From Dicaeum eximium (taxonomy: Eukaryota; Chordata; Aves; Passeriformes; Dicaeidae), in NCBI GenBank assembly GCA_013396995.1, contig VWZP01007927.1:62001-126000 (forward strand): a stretch of 64,000 bases of DNA, given 5' to 3'. Within the stretch, counting starts at the first letter, position 1, and every line of letters begins with the position of its first letter. The translations under genes and the position numbers were made by a program. This document shows, in pieces, positions 21,801-36,800 of this stretch. The notes under the pieces were generated by a model. It saw only the letters and a program-made list of their open reading frames with translations, did no database searches and was not told where the DNA came from.

Positions 21801-24800
21801 AATTATTTAGAGACAATGATCTGAAAGAGCAGAGCTCTCTAGATCATTTCTCCCTAGAAATATCTGGATTATCCATCTAGATATCTAGATCTCAGGTTTA
21901 GATACTTTAGTGCTGGCTTTGCTTTGGTGGGAGGATGTGTTAAAGGCACCCAAAGGAGCACCTGTGCAGGTGCTGCTCTGCCCAAACCATCACCAGTAAC
22001 ACCTTGCAATCATTTGAAAATAATGATCTAAAAAAGCAGAGCTCTCTAGATCATTATTTCCTAGAAATATCTGGATTATCCATCTAGATGTCTAGATCTC
22101 AAGTTTAGATACTCTTGTAGTGGGTGATTTGATGTAAGAGTTTGATAATACTTGGAACTGGTAAATATTGTTTGCCAAGCACAGCAGCCCCTTTGAATAC
22201 AACTGAAAGCCCCAAGTTTTACACTCAGGTTATGGAAATTGCCGTGAGAATGAAATAGAGAGGGGAAAAAGGAAAAAAAAAAAAAAAAGGCAAGCACATG
22301 TTTCTTTCAAGCAGTCTGGAGAGATGTAGGAATGTTGGTGCTGGCTGAAAAGGCTGGAGTGGTGTTTACTTTGGATGCTCACCAGTGCAACTTCAGCTGG
22401 ATGTATGGCACAGCAAAGCCTGACCTGCTCTCCCTTTCCCTTTTAGCAGGCTCATTATCAGCTTTCACACTCACCAGTGACACTCCAGCAGGGTTTGCTG
22501 TGTCTGCACCTGCTCACCCCCTGCCCTGCCCTCCCTTCTGGCACTGGGACACCTGGCCCTGCTAATCCAGGCACCATCCCAGGTTTAGGCCAGGTTTAAC
22601 CTTCTTTGCTGGCAGGATTGCCTGGCTGGGGGTCAGCAGGGCTCTGGAGGAGGGGACAGTCCCTGGGTGCTGCTCAGGCATTCTGGGGGAGGCTCTTCCC
22701 TCTCCCAGAAACAGAGAATTAAATTAGCTGGGAGGGGGAGAGCAAACAGCTTTGCAGCAGGTTTGAGTTTTGGGCTGCCTGGAAAACTCTTAAATCCTGT
22801 CCCTGGAATTCAGCCAGGTGAAAAGAACCTGTCCCTTCCCACTCCCTTATTTTTTTTATTTTTAATTTTAAAATTTCTGTCTGTTTTTATAATCATCCTG
22901 GCCCTGCAGCTCCTGGAGGTGGCTCAGCTGAGCCTCCTCGCTGGCTGCAATGACAGCAACATCACAGCAACTCAGAATCTGCTGAAAATTTTGCTCCATC
23001 TGTCGCTCTCCATATCCAGAGAAAATGGCTCCTTCAGATCTCCAGATTGATTCCTGGAATACTGATGGCATTTGATCAGCAAAGGTCTCAAGAAACTTAA
23101 AGTTTACACTTGAAATAAGTTTGTTTCTCTGTTTTTTTACTGGGGAATCTGGCTGTGTTTTGCCCCTGCTAATCCAGGTACAATCCAGGAACATATAAAT
23201 AATTTTGGGGAATATCTTCCCCCCAAATAAATGTTGCTGTAGAGTGTATATAGAAATTCAGGGTTGTCTTTTTTTTTTTTTTTTTTGTTTAATTTAATGC
23301 CTTTTAGATCAAAAAGCTTGCCCCAAAAGAGCATTTCAAAGAGGGAGAGAAAAATAACAAAGAACATGCAAATAATGAGGTGGGGTTTGTTGTTCCTTTT
23401 TTTCTTTTTGTTAAATAAAAAAGGTAGTTTGTAATTGGTTGTGGGGATGAGCACAAAGGGAGTCTGGACACTTCAAACGAGGACTGTGATTTGTTTATTT
23501 AAATTGTAAATTTAAATGTGAAATATCTTCATCTTCTCCTCCGAGTTGTATTTGGATCACTTTGCCATGGCAGTAAATTAGAATAAATGTCAGATACAAG
23601 GATGAGCTGTGTGGCAGTGAGGAGCCCCCTCAAACATCTGGGAAGCTCATTCCGTCTGGGATTTTAGGGAATTCTCTCTCAGTTGTGCTGAGGTTGGTGG
23701 CAGCATTCCTGGGTGTTTCCCAATTCCATGAAAATGTGCAGGAAGAGATGCCCAGTAGCAAATGGATTTTGTCTTGTAGGATCAGGAGGCGCCTGGGCTC
23801 TCCCCCTCTCCCTCTTTTCCATCACGTGGAGATGTTTGCTTTAGATTAAAGCACTTCTCTGGCATCCTGGTGGTTTCCCTGCTGCAGAAAATACCTTGGG
23901 AGGAGTTGTCTGACTGAACTGAGAGAAAATTGCATTTCCCTTTGCTTTAATGCACTCAGCACTGACATTCTGCTGCTGACCACTGCTTGATTTTTACATT
24001 TCCACGTTTCTTGCATGTCTGGTAGCTTGGTGCATCTCAGTTCCTGAAGCTCAGCTGTTGGTTCCGGTGATAACACAACATTTTGTCAGTCCTGTGAGAT
24101 GTCTGACCGTGCACAGCTGCTGGATGGATCTGGTTGATACAGAGGAAATTGGGAAGGAAGGGCTGTTCTGGCATTTAGGGTTTGCCAGGAGAGAGTTGTG
24201 GTTCCTTTCAGGCACGGGTGACTCTGATCCAGCTGATAACAGCCAGCAAATTCAGCTTTCTGTAGATAAGCTGTGTGCATGCTCTGCTTAAACTGAAATT
24301 AAAACGCTTCATGTTGTCTATTTGATGATCAAATATTACCTGGAAAGGTAATTTTTTGACCTATATTTGTCAAATACTACCTTAAAAGCAGTCACTGGGT
24401 TCAAATTTGCCTCATTTCTGCCCTGCTGCCCCTCCAGAGGAGCAGGAAGCACCTCATGTCCAGCAGAATACAAATACATTCTGATTAAATAATAAAAAAT
24501 TCGGGTGAATCAGCTGCCAGGCCCCAGTGAGGAGGTGCAGTGAGCTGGGTGAACATTCCTGCTTTGCAGTCTCAAACCAGGACTGGAGTTAAACAATAAA
24601 ACTTCCTGGCAAGGTTTGGAACCTTCCTTTCCCTCCCTGTGAGTGCCTTGGGTGCTGGGCTTTAGGGGGAGATGGAAAAGGCTGGGGGGCAGAGTCACAA
24701 ATAAAGGGAATTTTGGGGGTTATCCATTGCCTGGAGGGCAGAGTCACAAATAAAGGGAATTTTCAGGGACATAAACCATGTTTGGCTCATTAACAGCACC

Positions 24801-27800
24801 TGGCAACACTGGGAACCCTAAATTTGTGTGTTCTTTGTTGCACTGAAGCAGTGGGAAAATAAAAGTGTGTTTTAATGCATTAAAAAAAATGGATTTCTGC
24901 CTTTTTAGAGGCCGGGGCTGTGAGCACAGGTATTGCTACCTTGTATTTTTACTTGGGTTTTTCTTCCCTCTTTTTGAATTTGGGACTGTAAGGCTGCAGG
25001 TGTGGGATAGAATAATGATAAAGCCTGTCCTGACTTGCCTCTGGGGTCAACATTTTGATGTTGATCCTGTCCTTGAGTCTGTTTTATTCTATAAAACTGG
25101 GGTGGGATGAAGTTTATGGTGAATTAAAAAGGACCTGCAAAATTCCTGATGAAGAATAAATGGAGCTCAGCCCCTCCCTCCCTGGTTCTCCACGAATAGT
25201 GAGCACTTCATGGAGTTTTATAGGCCTGGAAGTTTTTATTGCTGACAATTCCCAGCCCTGGAGTGAAGCAGAACAAGGTATTGAGTGCTAAATCCATGGA
25301 ATGGGTCTTGTGTTTTTTCTCTCTCTCTGAATTACGACATGCTTTTAACAACTGTGGTCAGTTTGCTGTGAATGAAATAGATTTTTCCTTAGCAAATGGA
25401 GTTTCCCAGCTCTCACTGCTCTCTTTTCAAATTGTCAGCTATAGAATAATTACTTTTTTCTCATTTATGCTGTTTTGGCGTGGACTCAAGTTTGCATTTA
25501 GTGGCTGGCATAAATATTATATTTTGGAGCTGCTTTGTGGGGGCTTTTTTCTTTTTTTTTTGGTCAGACTTACTGGAATTGGTTGAACTTAATTCAATGA
25601 CAGGATAAGCAAAAATTTGTTTAGATAGGCTGTTCTGAAATGTTTAATGCCTTCTAAAATTGTTCATGGTAAAAGATCAAGGAAGGAAACTCTGTGACCT
25701 TTTAAATGCAGCTCCATAGAACTCATTTTCCTATGCCAGAAGTCAGCCCAGACAATGAAACTGAAAGAGGGCTCCCTTTCATAAAGGATCTTTCATGTTT
25801 TGCTTTTGCAGATTTAATTTTTTTATCACAGATTTAGCAGGCTTCACAGCTGTCTTTTAATCAGTTCCCATATTTGTACCAGAACTTTCTTATTTTAATT
25901 ACCGTCTGTAGAAACCATTCAGCTGCTTGTTGTGTGACACAGTAGAAAATGATAATTTTCTGTAATTCTTTTCTTGGCTTAGATCACTGCAGTAATATCT
26001 CTTAGCAGCAAATATGCAGAGTTAAAATCTTGTGCTGCAAGTTTTAATGATTCAGTGTTCTCTCTTTATTTTATTTTTTTTTTTTTGAGGGCTGATTTTT
26101 AAAGCACTTTGCTGACGGTTAATGCAGCCGTGCATTAAGAGCAGACAGCTGTGGTTCAGCCTTGTAATGATTGACTCTAAACTGGTTTGCCAGTCTAATC
26201 CTAACTTGTGCTGATCTGGGCTTTTTGCTCAGCTGCCTGCAGCCCAGGAGGTTTTGTCCAGAGCACAGGATTTGGGTGGTGAATCATCCTAAATAATAAA
26301 TTGAGTTGTAGCTCCAGCAATAAAGTTGATTTTTCCCACCCACTCACTTTATCAGTTTCTCCCCTGTCTAAATCTTTGCTTTTCCCTTTGTGGGTAGTAC
26401 TTCTGTGTGTGATTTAATCTTTTATTTCTTCTGTGCCAGCTTTAATTTGAATTTTCCCTGGCATGGTGCAGATGCTGTCCTCAGGTTTCACTCAGTGACT
26501 GCTACAGCCCATGACTGTACTTGAAAAATTGAGGGTTTTTCTTAAGGGGTTCTCATCTCCATCCTAAAAACATTTGCTTAACTCTTACATAGCAAAATGT
26601 TGTAAAAATTGAAAGTTGGCAGGAAGTCTGGCCTGTGCATTGCTTTCCCAAATAAGCTGAATGTGCCAAATATCTGTGATATTTTCTGCACATCACAAGG
26701 TGCCACAGACTTCTGTCACTTATTTTTTAAGACAGGAATTCTGGTAGTGATGTGAGGCAGAATGGCTGATCTGGGCAGCATTCCCACTCCAATTGTTGAT
26801 CTCCTTTTCTGCTGCAAAAACAATTTCCTGTTTCTGTACCTCAGTTTTTTGTCATTCCCAGCTAAGCTCCAATAACTGAAGGAGCTGAAGTAACGAAGGG
26901 TTTGTCTGTGTGAAGCACTGGGTTTGGAAAATGATTATTTTATCTGCTCTGAGCTGTCCTTCAGCTGTCTCTTGTGACTTGCAGAAATTCCTGAGAGAAA
27001 TTCCTGCTGTGTCTTTAACTTCCAGTGCCTCTTATGTAACCCAGCATGGCTGGGATCCTCAAATGAAATTTTAACTCATTTGTGCATCAGGTTGTCTCCT
27101 GCTTTCCATAAAACATACCCAGAGAGGAAATCTCTTTGTCCTTTGCTGCTTGTGAGTGGCTGAGAGCAATAAAAGGTTTTGAGACAACACACAGACACCT
27201 TTTTTTTTTTTTGATGGAGAAAAGAAAATATGAAATTCCCCACGCTTGATTAAAGTGCAGTTCTGTACCTCTAACACCTTTATGACTTTTTGTGGGATGT
27301 TCTGACAGCAGGCTGTGATTTTTGTGAAAACACTCAGGTGTTCCTCAGATGTGTCTGAAAGGTGTCGGTCATTCAGTGGACTCTCTGAAATATGTCAGAT
27401 TTCTCACATTTCTTCTTGTCTGTACTTTTATATTTACACATTCTCTCAAAAAAAACCCCATAGCAGTCTTCTGCTAGTTCCTGTTTATTTAGGATGTGTG
27501 GGATGGGCTTTGTTCCTTGACATAAAATAGGAGAAATGAACATTTTGAGCCCAAAGAAAAGGGAGAGAGCGAGGGTCAGTACTGACATAAAGCTCTGTGG
27601 AGTATTTGGATATTCTGATGCGGGAACTGGGCAGCCATTCTCTCACTGGTAATTTTTGGGGCTGATAAAATGTGTTGGCAAACTTTTTATTTATTGATGG
27701 GATGTGTTACAACGTTAGGGATTCACTGCTTAAAAATGCACCTGGTGAATTTTACACCGTGGTGTAAAACGGTGTGGGTGTGGAATTCTTGGGCAATAAC

Positions 27801-30800
27801 AAAGAATCGGTGTCTGTATTTGTATTTGTGTAATATATATACACAAATTTATATATATATATATATGTATAATACATACACACTTTGTCAATAACAGATT
27901 TTTTTGTCCATGCCTGTTTGTACTTCCCAAAAATTCTGAGCAAGGTTTATTCTAAACAGGCAAAGACAACTCTTTGAGTGAGTTGTTCACTACTTTTTCC
28001 TACTCCACCTTTCCCATGTTCTCTAGGAGATACTTCTTTTTTAATTATGTCTTTTTTTCCATAGTTTTTCCTTATCTTCCTTCCCTGCTGTTGTCCAGGA
28101 CTGTAGAAATCCCTGTGGATTTAAACCAGTGATATTCCATTTCCAGTCTTGGCTATCTCTGATTTCTCCTAAAAACCTGATTGCATCAGACTTTCTTGCT
28201 TTTTATGGTCATTTTTTTTATTCCCCCTCCTCCAAATTGTTTTCTTATTATGTCCTGTGACTGAGCCTGCTGGGGGAAGGAAATCTGGGAAATCAGAGTA
28301 GGAAGCAAGATAGAAGCTTCCATTCCTGACTCTTTCTTGTTTTTACACTGTTTCCTGGCAGCTGCCTTGGGTTGCACTTGAAAGGGATGTATTGTGTTGC
28401 TTTCTTCCAAAAACTGTAGATAAAATAGAAATAAAAATCAATTCTGTAATTTTTTGAAGTCAATCATTTCCATAAGCAAAAAAAAAAAAAAAAATTGCAG
28501 ACAACAGTTGTCTTACATGACTGTGCCCTAAAGTCCTTTTTTTTTTTAATACTAAATGTTTTTCCTGATAGATTGAAATTTCATTTGGGTTCTTCAAAGC
28601 CTGTTTGACTTCTTTACAACGAAGAGAAGCTGCAATATCCATTTCTGTCCCTTCTAAGATTGTTTTATGGTACAAATGCATCTATTTTCCCAAGTGCTCA
28701 TGCCAGCAACAGAATTGTTATGTTTCAGGGAATTGAAAATGTCCCTTCAGAGTTAAAAGCCTTGAAGCATATTCCTTTTATTCCTGGTTCCTCCTCACTG
28801 ACTTTAATGACTTCAAGTTAAATATTTTGCATGGAAGTTTAAAATGGATGAATTTGAGGGGTTTTTTTTGCAAGGATATTTTATATATTTATATATATTT
28901 ATGTGTATTTATATATATATATGACACAAATATATATATATATGACACATATATATATGACACAAATACATATATAAAAGACATAAATATGTCAGACATA
29001 AATATATAAAATACACAAATATATAAAAATAATACATAATACTCTATAATGTTTTACATGTTTTTGTGATTTTAAGGCAACCTGCAACCTTAAATTGGTG
29101 GTAAGGGTAAAGTGAAGCAGGCAGCTGGGAAATGGGACTTTGCTCTGTACAGTGAAGGAAATGGGAAATATCAATGTTTCAACCAAAATATCGTGTAGTA
29201 AATTAAGATTGATTGGTCATTCAGATTGTCCCATCTGTGTTTCACTTGATGATGAGGAGCATTAGGGAGAAAAACGTGTAAATGTTGGATTTTAGAATGC
29301 AACCCAAGTTTAAAAATACCTATTTTGACACCCTGAGCAGAGGCAGTTTGGTGCATGTGATTCTCACTCAGGCACAAACAAACTGGGTATGAAGCCCTGC
29401 TCTGGGATCTGCAGCTCCTTCCTTAATTCTGTGATTCCACATGGTTAAAAAACCCAATATTGATCATTTTTTCCCTTGTCCTTCCCAAGGGCTGTGGCAG
29501 GAAGTTCCTGTGCGGATCTGAGCTGATCCTGGCCTGGCTTTCTCCTTCCCTCTGGTTTGCTTCTGGACATTTTCTGATTTGTGAAATTCCTAGAAAATTG
29601 AGGAGCTGGGCAAAGGTTTCAAAATAGGAGCCAATGAGACCGAGCCCTCTGCTATTTTGAAAATGATAATGCATGCCACTGGAAAAGGGAGAAGCATGGA
29701 AAATACGAGTTTTGGCTGGGAAATTATTGCATGGAGCAGGGAGATGGAGGGGTAGGAGTTGATTTCTTTGGCTTCCTGTCTTCTGGGTAATTGCAGCCTT
29801 GCTGCAGTTGTGGCTTGGAGATGATGTTTGGTACCAGCATCTGTTGGACAGGCTAAAAAATTTGGTCATGAGAACAGAGGAAATGCAAAAAGAAAATAAC
29901 TCTTATTAATATATTGAAGTGGTTTGCTGCAGTTTCAATTTTTTTAATAGGCCTTGTGATTTGGGAAGGGGAAAAATAAAAATCAGAATTTAATGAGGAA
30001 TAGGGTAATTGAAGTCAAATCACCAAAAATGAGTTTGGTGGAGTTCTCTGGGGTTTATGGCAAGGACTAAAATGGAGATCTTGGTTTTTTTCCCTGCTCT
30101 GTCTGTACGTGGCAGTTTGGTCTGTCGTTAATGGAGAGCCCGGGGCGTGCTCAGAGCCTGGGAAGATTTACATTAATCAAACACAAACAGACAGTGTAGC
30201 GTGAAGAAATTTCTATCCCGCCAGCACTGCTCCCAAACTTCATTAGCTTATTGGGGCAGAAAAAGAAAACAGCCCCTTCACCCTGCAATCCTTCCCCAGG
30301 GCTGGACCACTGGGGGAAGTTCCAAACCCTGTGGGAGCTCTGGGATTCCCTCTGTGCAGGGTTTGCTGTCCTCACCCCGAGCCCAGCGCTTGGGGCTGAT
30401 TCCAGTGCTGGGCTCTGCTTCTCCAGGTGCAGAAGGGCTGGAAAAGGCAAAGTGAGCCCAGCCTGGCACCGCAGCCTGACCTGGGCAAGGCTGGGCTCAG
30501 GGAGATCTCGGTGTCCTCTGCCAAGCCTTTGTTCTGTGCCTCGGGATGCAGCTCCTTGCATCACTGCTGGGATTTCCTGGGGGAATGCACACAAATCTGT
30601 ATTTTGTATAGATTTATATACTTATACATATATTTTAATATATATTTATGTATTATTTATACATATATATGCATACATTTATATGCACGCATATATTTTC
30701 ATATANNNNNNNNNNNNNNNNNNNNNNNNNNNNNNNNNNNNNNNNNNNNNNNNNNNNNNNNNNNNNNNNNNNNNNNNNNNNNNNNNNNNNNNNNNTATAT

Positions 30801-33800
30801 ATAATATATTTCTGTATATATTTTTATATATATGCATACATTTACATGCACACAGAACAAACACCTCCATCCACCACACATACATAAATATATCAATATA
30901 CAGATATATTTTCCTGCCCCGCCCCCCCCCAAACCCCCCAAGAAGAGCTGGAAACGCTGATTTTTGAGATGAATGAATTTAAAAGGCCAGCTCTGTCTCT
31001 CTCTGCTCTCTCCGTGGCCATGAGCAGCCCCGGTGATGCTGCCTGGGAGGAGGTGGGAGAGAAGAGGTGGAGTTTGTTCCCTGCGCGGAGTGGTCAGTGA
31101 ACAATCGGGCACATCCTCCCAAGGATACCCGGGCAGAAGCTCAAAACACCGGGAGGCTTCCAAAGAGAGCAGCTGGGGCTCCCTGGGGAGGATTTGGGAT
31201 CAGAGCCCTGCCCTGGAAGGGCCCTTTGGGATGAGCCTGCCCTGCTGACTCTGGCGTGTGGAACAGGTAAATCAGAGCCTTTGTTCCTATTCCTGAGCCA
31301 GAACACCTTCCTTGGATCCACAGCACAGGGAAAGGATTTTTCCTTTAATACCTACTGCAAAAAAGGGTGGGAGGGGAGGTTTCTCTCTTTTTTTTTTATT
31401 TTTTTCTCCTCTTTTAATAGCTGCTGTGTGAACCTGAGTTACTCCTTTGTATTTTTGCTGTGAAAATGGCCAGTTTAATGGGTTTGCTGTGAAAATCTGT
31501 GTCTTGGTGTCTGAGCTCCAGAACAAAGGTTTTGACAGCCTGGAAAGATGCTTTAGATGAGGATGCTGGCAGCTCTCCCTTCTTTCCATTTCCCAGTAAT
31601 TCCATACCAGACCCTCCTCACCAGCCAGAGGGAGTGTGATTTTTGATAAGTTGATATTTTCTGCATGTTGATGTTAAATTAGCTGTTGGTGCTCAAGCAA
31701 CCATCTCTGAGTGTTTTGGGTGGGGTTTATTTTTTCTGAATGTATTTTTCACTGATTTATTTGTTTCTATTATTGTATTTTATTGTAAAGTGTTGTAAAA
31801 TTGAAACAAATTGTATCAGTCACAGTGATGGTGTGGAGAGATTAGAGGCAGTGTTGATACAGCCATCAGCACTGAGAGAAAATGCAGTGTTTTGTACTAA
31901 TATATGAGGTTGTGATGTAGAAAGGCTGCGAGATGCTGGGGGGATTTGTTGTTTTGTTTTGGTTTTTTAAATTTTTTTTTATATAAATACAAATGCAGCC
32001 AGTGAGGGCTGGCAGTTGTCATCATCCTGCCTGATGAGGGGGAGGCACCAAGAGCTGAAGGTGTCACTGAACCCAGTGGGGAATCAGCTCCAATCTGGCA
32101 TTGCTGTTTCTGCTGCCTTGGTTATCTCCATACCCCTTCCACATATCTTGGGGAATTTGCTGCAGTCACCTTTTAGCAGCTGGGAGCTTTCCTGACTAAA
32201 TATTTGTTTGGTTTTTTTATTTCCCCCCCGCCCCCCCCCTCCCCTTTGCTTGTATTTTTATTTATTTTAGGAGACCCAAGAGGCAAATACTAATACAAAC
32301 ACATCCAGAGGTTTATTAATAGCTCTGGGTTTGACTCACAGGCTGTTCTCAGGATCTTGAGCCATTTTACAAGGAGCTTCACTCCTGGATTTTTATCTTC
32401 CATTTTACAGTGGAAGAAGCAGGGCTTGATGTCGCTGAGAAATCCTAATCCTGTGTTCTGCTCCAGCCCTTCCCAGTCGGTTTTGCTGGATTTGTGCTGT
32501 GGTTTAGATGGAGGGGAGATGGAAAGGGAAGGAGCAAAGCATGCCACAAATGCCTGTGCACATTTTTTCCCTCCTCATGCAATGTGTGCTATGTGCATCT
32601 TTCCTCTTGTGTTTTATGGACCAGAGCTGCATTTCAGGGCAGAAATAATAGATTAGAATATCCCAGAAGCCTCTTTCTTTTTCTTAGGCTGTTTAAACAT
32701 TGGAGATAGCTTCAACTCCAGTATACAGCACTGCTAATATATATAGCTCAGTTGACATCACGTTTTCTTTTTTTGGAAAACTGCAATGTATGGTGGAGAA
32801 ACTTTCCATGGATGCTTCTAAAATCTGAGTGAATGCTGGGACAGAAGCCCTGCTGGGAGGTGTGGAAGCCAGCAAGGTGAAATGCTCATTTAGTTGCATA
32901 CTTGGAATTTAGGCTCAGATAGTTTGGTTGCCCTTGGTGTTTGTATCTACAGGAGTAAAACTTGAGTAGAATTAGCTGTGAAGGACTAAGAGCTAAAAAT
33001 ACACTGTACAGGTTAAGCAACACTGTGGTAATGATTTCTTGATTCTCTCCGTGCTGCAGCTTTTCTTTGTAAAATCGTGGATCCAATTTTTCCCTTGGTG
33101 TAAATTAAGCCACTGGGAGCACTTTGCCTTTGGGTGGTTTTAGACATATTAACTGTAAATTAGTTTATGGCAGCTGGGAAATATTTAGAAGCTCTGCAGA
33201 GGTCAAAGGGGTGGATGTTGTCTGCATATCCCGTGCAGAATGGGTGTAATTTGGCCAAAGGTTCATCACTGAGTGGGAGAAGGGAAGGCAGGGCTGGAAA
33301 TGCTTTTGGGTTGGGTGTCTGCTTAGCTTTGAACTCATAAACTGCTGGTTCTGATGAGCAGGCAAGTCTTGGTTTACATTTCCAGAGCAGTAAACGCACG
33401 TGAACCTTCAAAACAACCTAACGAGGGCTGAAGGCAAATTCAAATTAAGACAAGGTGCCCCCCGCTGACCTCGTTTGTCACAGGAGTGACTCAGTGGAAC
33501 TTTTGGGTTGTGCAGGAGGTCAGACAAGCTGATAATGCCTTTGGAATGTGTAAATCCATGGGGAAAGGTGCTGCTGATGTTGTCGGGTGGTAGTGACATC
33601 TGTGTCAGGGGAAATCACAGGATCCCAGGATGGTTTGGGTTGGAAGGGACCTTAAAGCTCATCCCATGGGCAGGGACACCTCCCACTGTCCCAGGGTGAT
33701 CCAACCTGGCCTTGGACACTTCCAGAGATCCAGGGCCACCCTGTGCCAGGGCCTGCCCACCCTGCAGGGAACAATTCCTTCCTCATAGCCAATCTACCCC

Positions 33801-36800
33801 TGCTCTCTGTCAGTTTGAAGTGATTCCCCCTTGCCCTGTCACCTCACCCCTTGTGAAGAATCTCTCTCCATCTTTCCTGCAGCTCCTGGAGGGCCACAGC
33901 GAGCTCACCTCAAAGCCTTTTCTTCTGCAGGCTGAACAATCCCAATTCTCCCAGCCTTCCCTCTGCTCACCTTGTGACACATTAAACCAGGCAAAGCTGC
34001 TAATGCTGAGGAGCACAGCAAAGCTCGGCCTTGTCACTTCTTTAAAACATCTTTTGAAAAACACATAGGAGGACTAATAAATATCTTATTGCAGGTTCTT
34101 CAGTGCACTCTCAGTAGTTCCAGGCCACAGAGGTGTGGTGTTCCTGTGCCAGGCAACTGCACTCACTCCCTAGAAATGTGAACTCTGGGCCAAATACTCC
34201 TCTGTGCCTCTGAACCTTGTACATATATTTGCAAAACTTCAAGCTGCCTAATTGGAGGCAGCGTTACGCTATTTTGAAAGCTACATTTCCAGTTGTATTA
34301 CGTGTGCTCTGTGTTGGGCATGGTTTTCTTTTTTTTTTTTTTTTTTTCCCCTCTCCTCCCTTTCTAATTGCTGTCTTTTGCTGTTTTTAAGGCCTGTTTC
34401 CACACCAGGCTCGTTGCTGGTTCATAACAACCACAAGCTGGGTATGGCATTAATAAGGAACTAGGCTTGGTGCCTAATGAAATGCAAAAAACTGGGGCAG
34501 CACGAGTGATCCCAGCCCTGGGGTGTGTGTGTGTGTCAGGTGAAAGCAAATCCCGTGGCACTTCACACCTTTGGGTCTCTCTGGTGTGTTTAGGAAAATA
34601 AAATTGTCTTGTCCCTATGATTTTTTGGGGCAGTTCATTGGAAAGCTGCTGCAGACGCCGTGGAGGAGGAGCGGTGCTGCTGCCACCGAGCCAGCTCTGC
34701 GTTGCAATTATTGGCAAGCAAAGCAAACATTTCATTTCCCTGTAATTAGCTGCAGTTTAGGGAGGGCAGGTTAATTTGGACTCCACGCCCTGTCTGCTCA
34801 AGAAACCCCGGTGCTCGATTTGATTCTTTCAGGCTGTGGGCAAAGGGGTTTGAAAGGATTTTTCAGCAGTGAAAGCTGGAGGAATGAATCACAACAAACG
34901 TGTTCTGCCCTTCTTCCTTCCCTTCCTCCAAACAGCAAAAGCTCAGGATGCAAAGATGATGTGACAATATGGAGAAAATTTGATATATTTGGGCTCTTCT
35001 AGTATGGCCAAGCTGCATATTTCAGGTTTTTCTTGCTTCAGGGAAGCTTGAGCTCTCTAGGCCTGGGAATATTTGTCTGTGGCCTACTTCAAAATAAATA
35101 AATGAGTGAGAAAAGTGGGTCATAACTCCTGAAATCACAAGTTTGACCTTTCTCCTGTACCTGGTCACTTGTACTAAATGGGTCATGCAGTAAAAGCTTG
35201 GAAAGGAACAAATCCTGAATGTTTCTGCTGTGCACTCGTTCTGTGTAAATTTTTGTGATGATAACATTTTCTGTAAACCTTTTTAGAAAAGCACTTGGCC
35301 TCTTTCAGCATTTGTGGTGTTTAATTTTTTCCATTTCGAAGCTGTCAATTTTTTCTTTCCCAGAGGTGAAAACTGAGAGATTCAGTAATTTGTGACCAGT
35401 CACGTTGGGAAACCAGTAGGAAATCGCCTGGGATTTGGCAACCTCTGCTCCCCACCAATTTCTGAGCGGGTTTTGTGCTTGCTCTGAGCTACATTCAGTG
35501 GCCAAACCTTATCCCTATTACTCAAATCTTGCTTTTAGGCTGAATCTAATGGCAGCATTAAGGAAACATGAGCAACCTGGTTTATTTATGTTCCCTCCAG
35601 TGCCCCCTCCCCAGTTTTCATTACTTTGCTTACTTCCAGCCCGTTGTAGGGATATTAAACAATAAATGGCCTTGTGTGACAACTTCAGGGCTCGAAGAGG
35701 GAAAGCTGCTGCTGCTTCTGAGCCTTGGAAGTCAGTCAGGAGTGGAAGAACAGCACTGAAAATGGCTCTGTCCCCTCCCCTTTGGAGAGTTTCTGCAGGA
35801 CTCAAAGTTCTTGCAGGGTCCTGGCCTGAGCAGCAGAGCAGCACAAAGGGCACATTGAGAGTGGCTGCTGGGGAAGCCCTCCTTCCCTGCTGCCCAGTAA
35901 ATGCAGCTCTTTCTCCATGAAAAGCCCTGACATCAGCTCTTGGAAAAATCCAACTGCTTGTGTCATGGAAAATAGCTGAGGCACTTGCTTGGGCTGGGCC
36001 TGAATGACTGAACTGTGGATGGAACTTCTCTGGAGATGCTTTTCTTCCTCCTTTTCCCAATGTTGCTGTTCACAGAGAGGCTGCAGCCCTTCCCATCTCA
36101 GGGTTTTACAGAGCAGGACACTGAGGAAGGAGCTACAGCTGGCTGTAGTAAACTCAGAGTAGCCTGCTTGTCATTTTTACAGGACATACTCTGACAATAC
36201 ATTCCTGTGCCGTCAGGAAATTCCATGTGTGGAGGCAAATCTCCAAATTCTTGCTGCTTGTTTCATGGAGATTTATCTTTGCATTCTGTTTTTCTTTCAT
36301 AATTTTAAGCTGGTTTCTTTTTCCTTTTTTCTTGCTCCCTTCCCATGCTGCCACCTTCTCTTCAACCCTCTTGATGAAGCCCTCACCCAGAGCCAACCAC
36401 AAGAATGAAAGAGAAATCTGTATATAATCTGATACATAATTTTTTATAGCTCAGAGAAGAAGCATCCTGTGAAGGCAAGGCACCAGTGGAATTCTCCTTC
36501 CCTGTAGAAATACCTCCCTCTTGGAGCCCTGACCCTCCCCATCTTACAGATGGAACTTGCCAGCCTTTCCAAACTCTTGATTTTTATCAAATTCATCTTA
36601 ACCTAGTTTAAGTGTTTTGCTTAGCAAGTTGGTTGCCATAGCACCAGTCCCTTGCATTGATCCATCTCCTGATCCATCAGGAAATGTGCTGATGGGCTCT
36701 GCTGGCTACTCTGCATTTTCTCTCCTAAAAGGAAAATTGAATGCCATATTCTGGTTATGGGTAGAGACATTAGTGGCCTGAAAAATGATAGAATATTGAG

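Noticed and set aside
30251..30967. 238-codon ORF
   Set aside because: It runs through the 90-base gap and TA-rich repeat sequence; the open frame depends on Ns.
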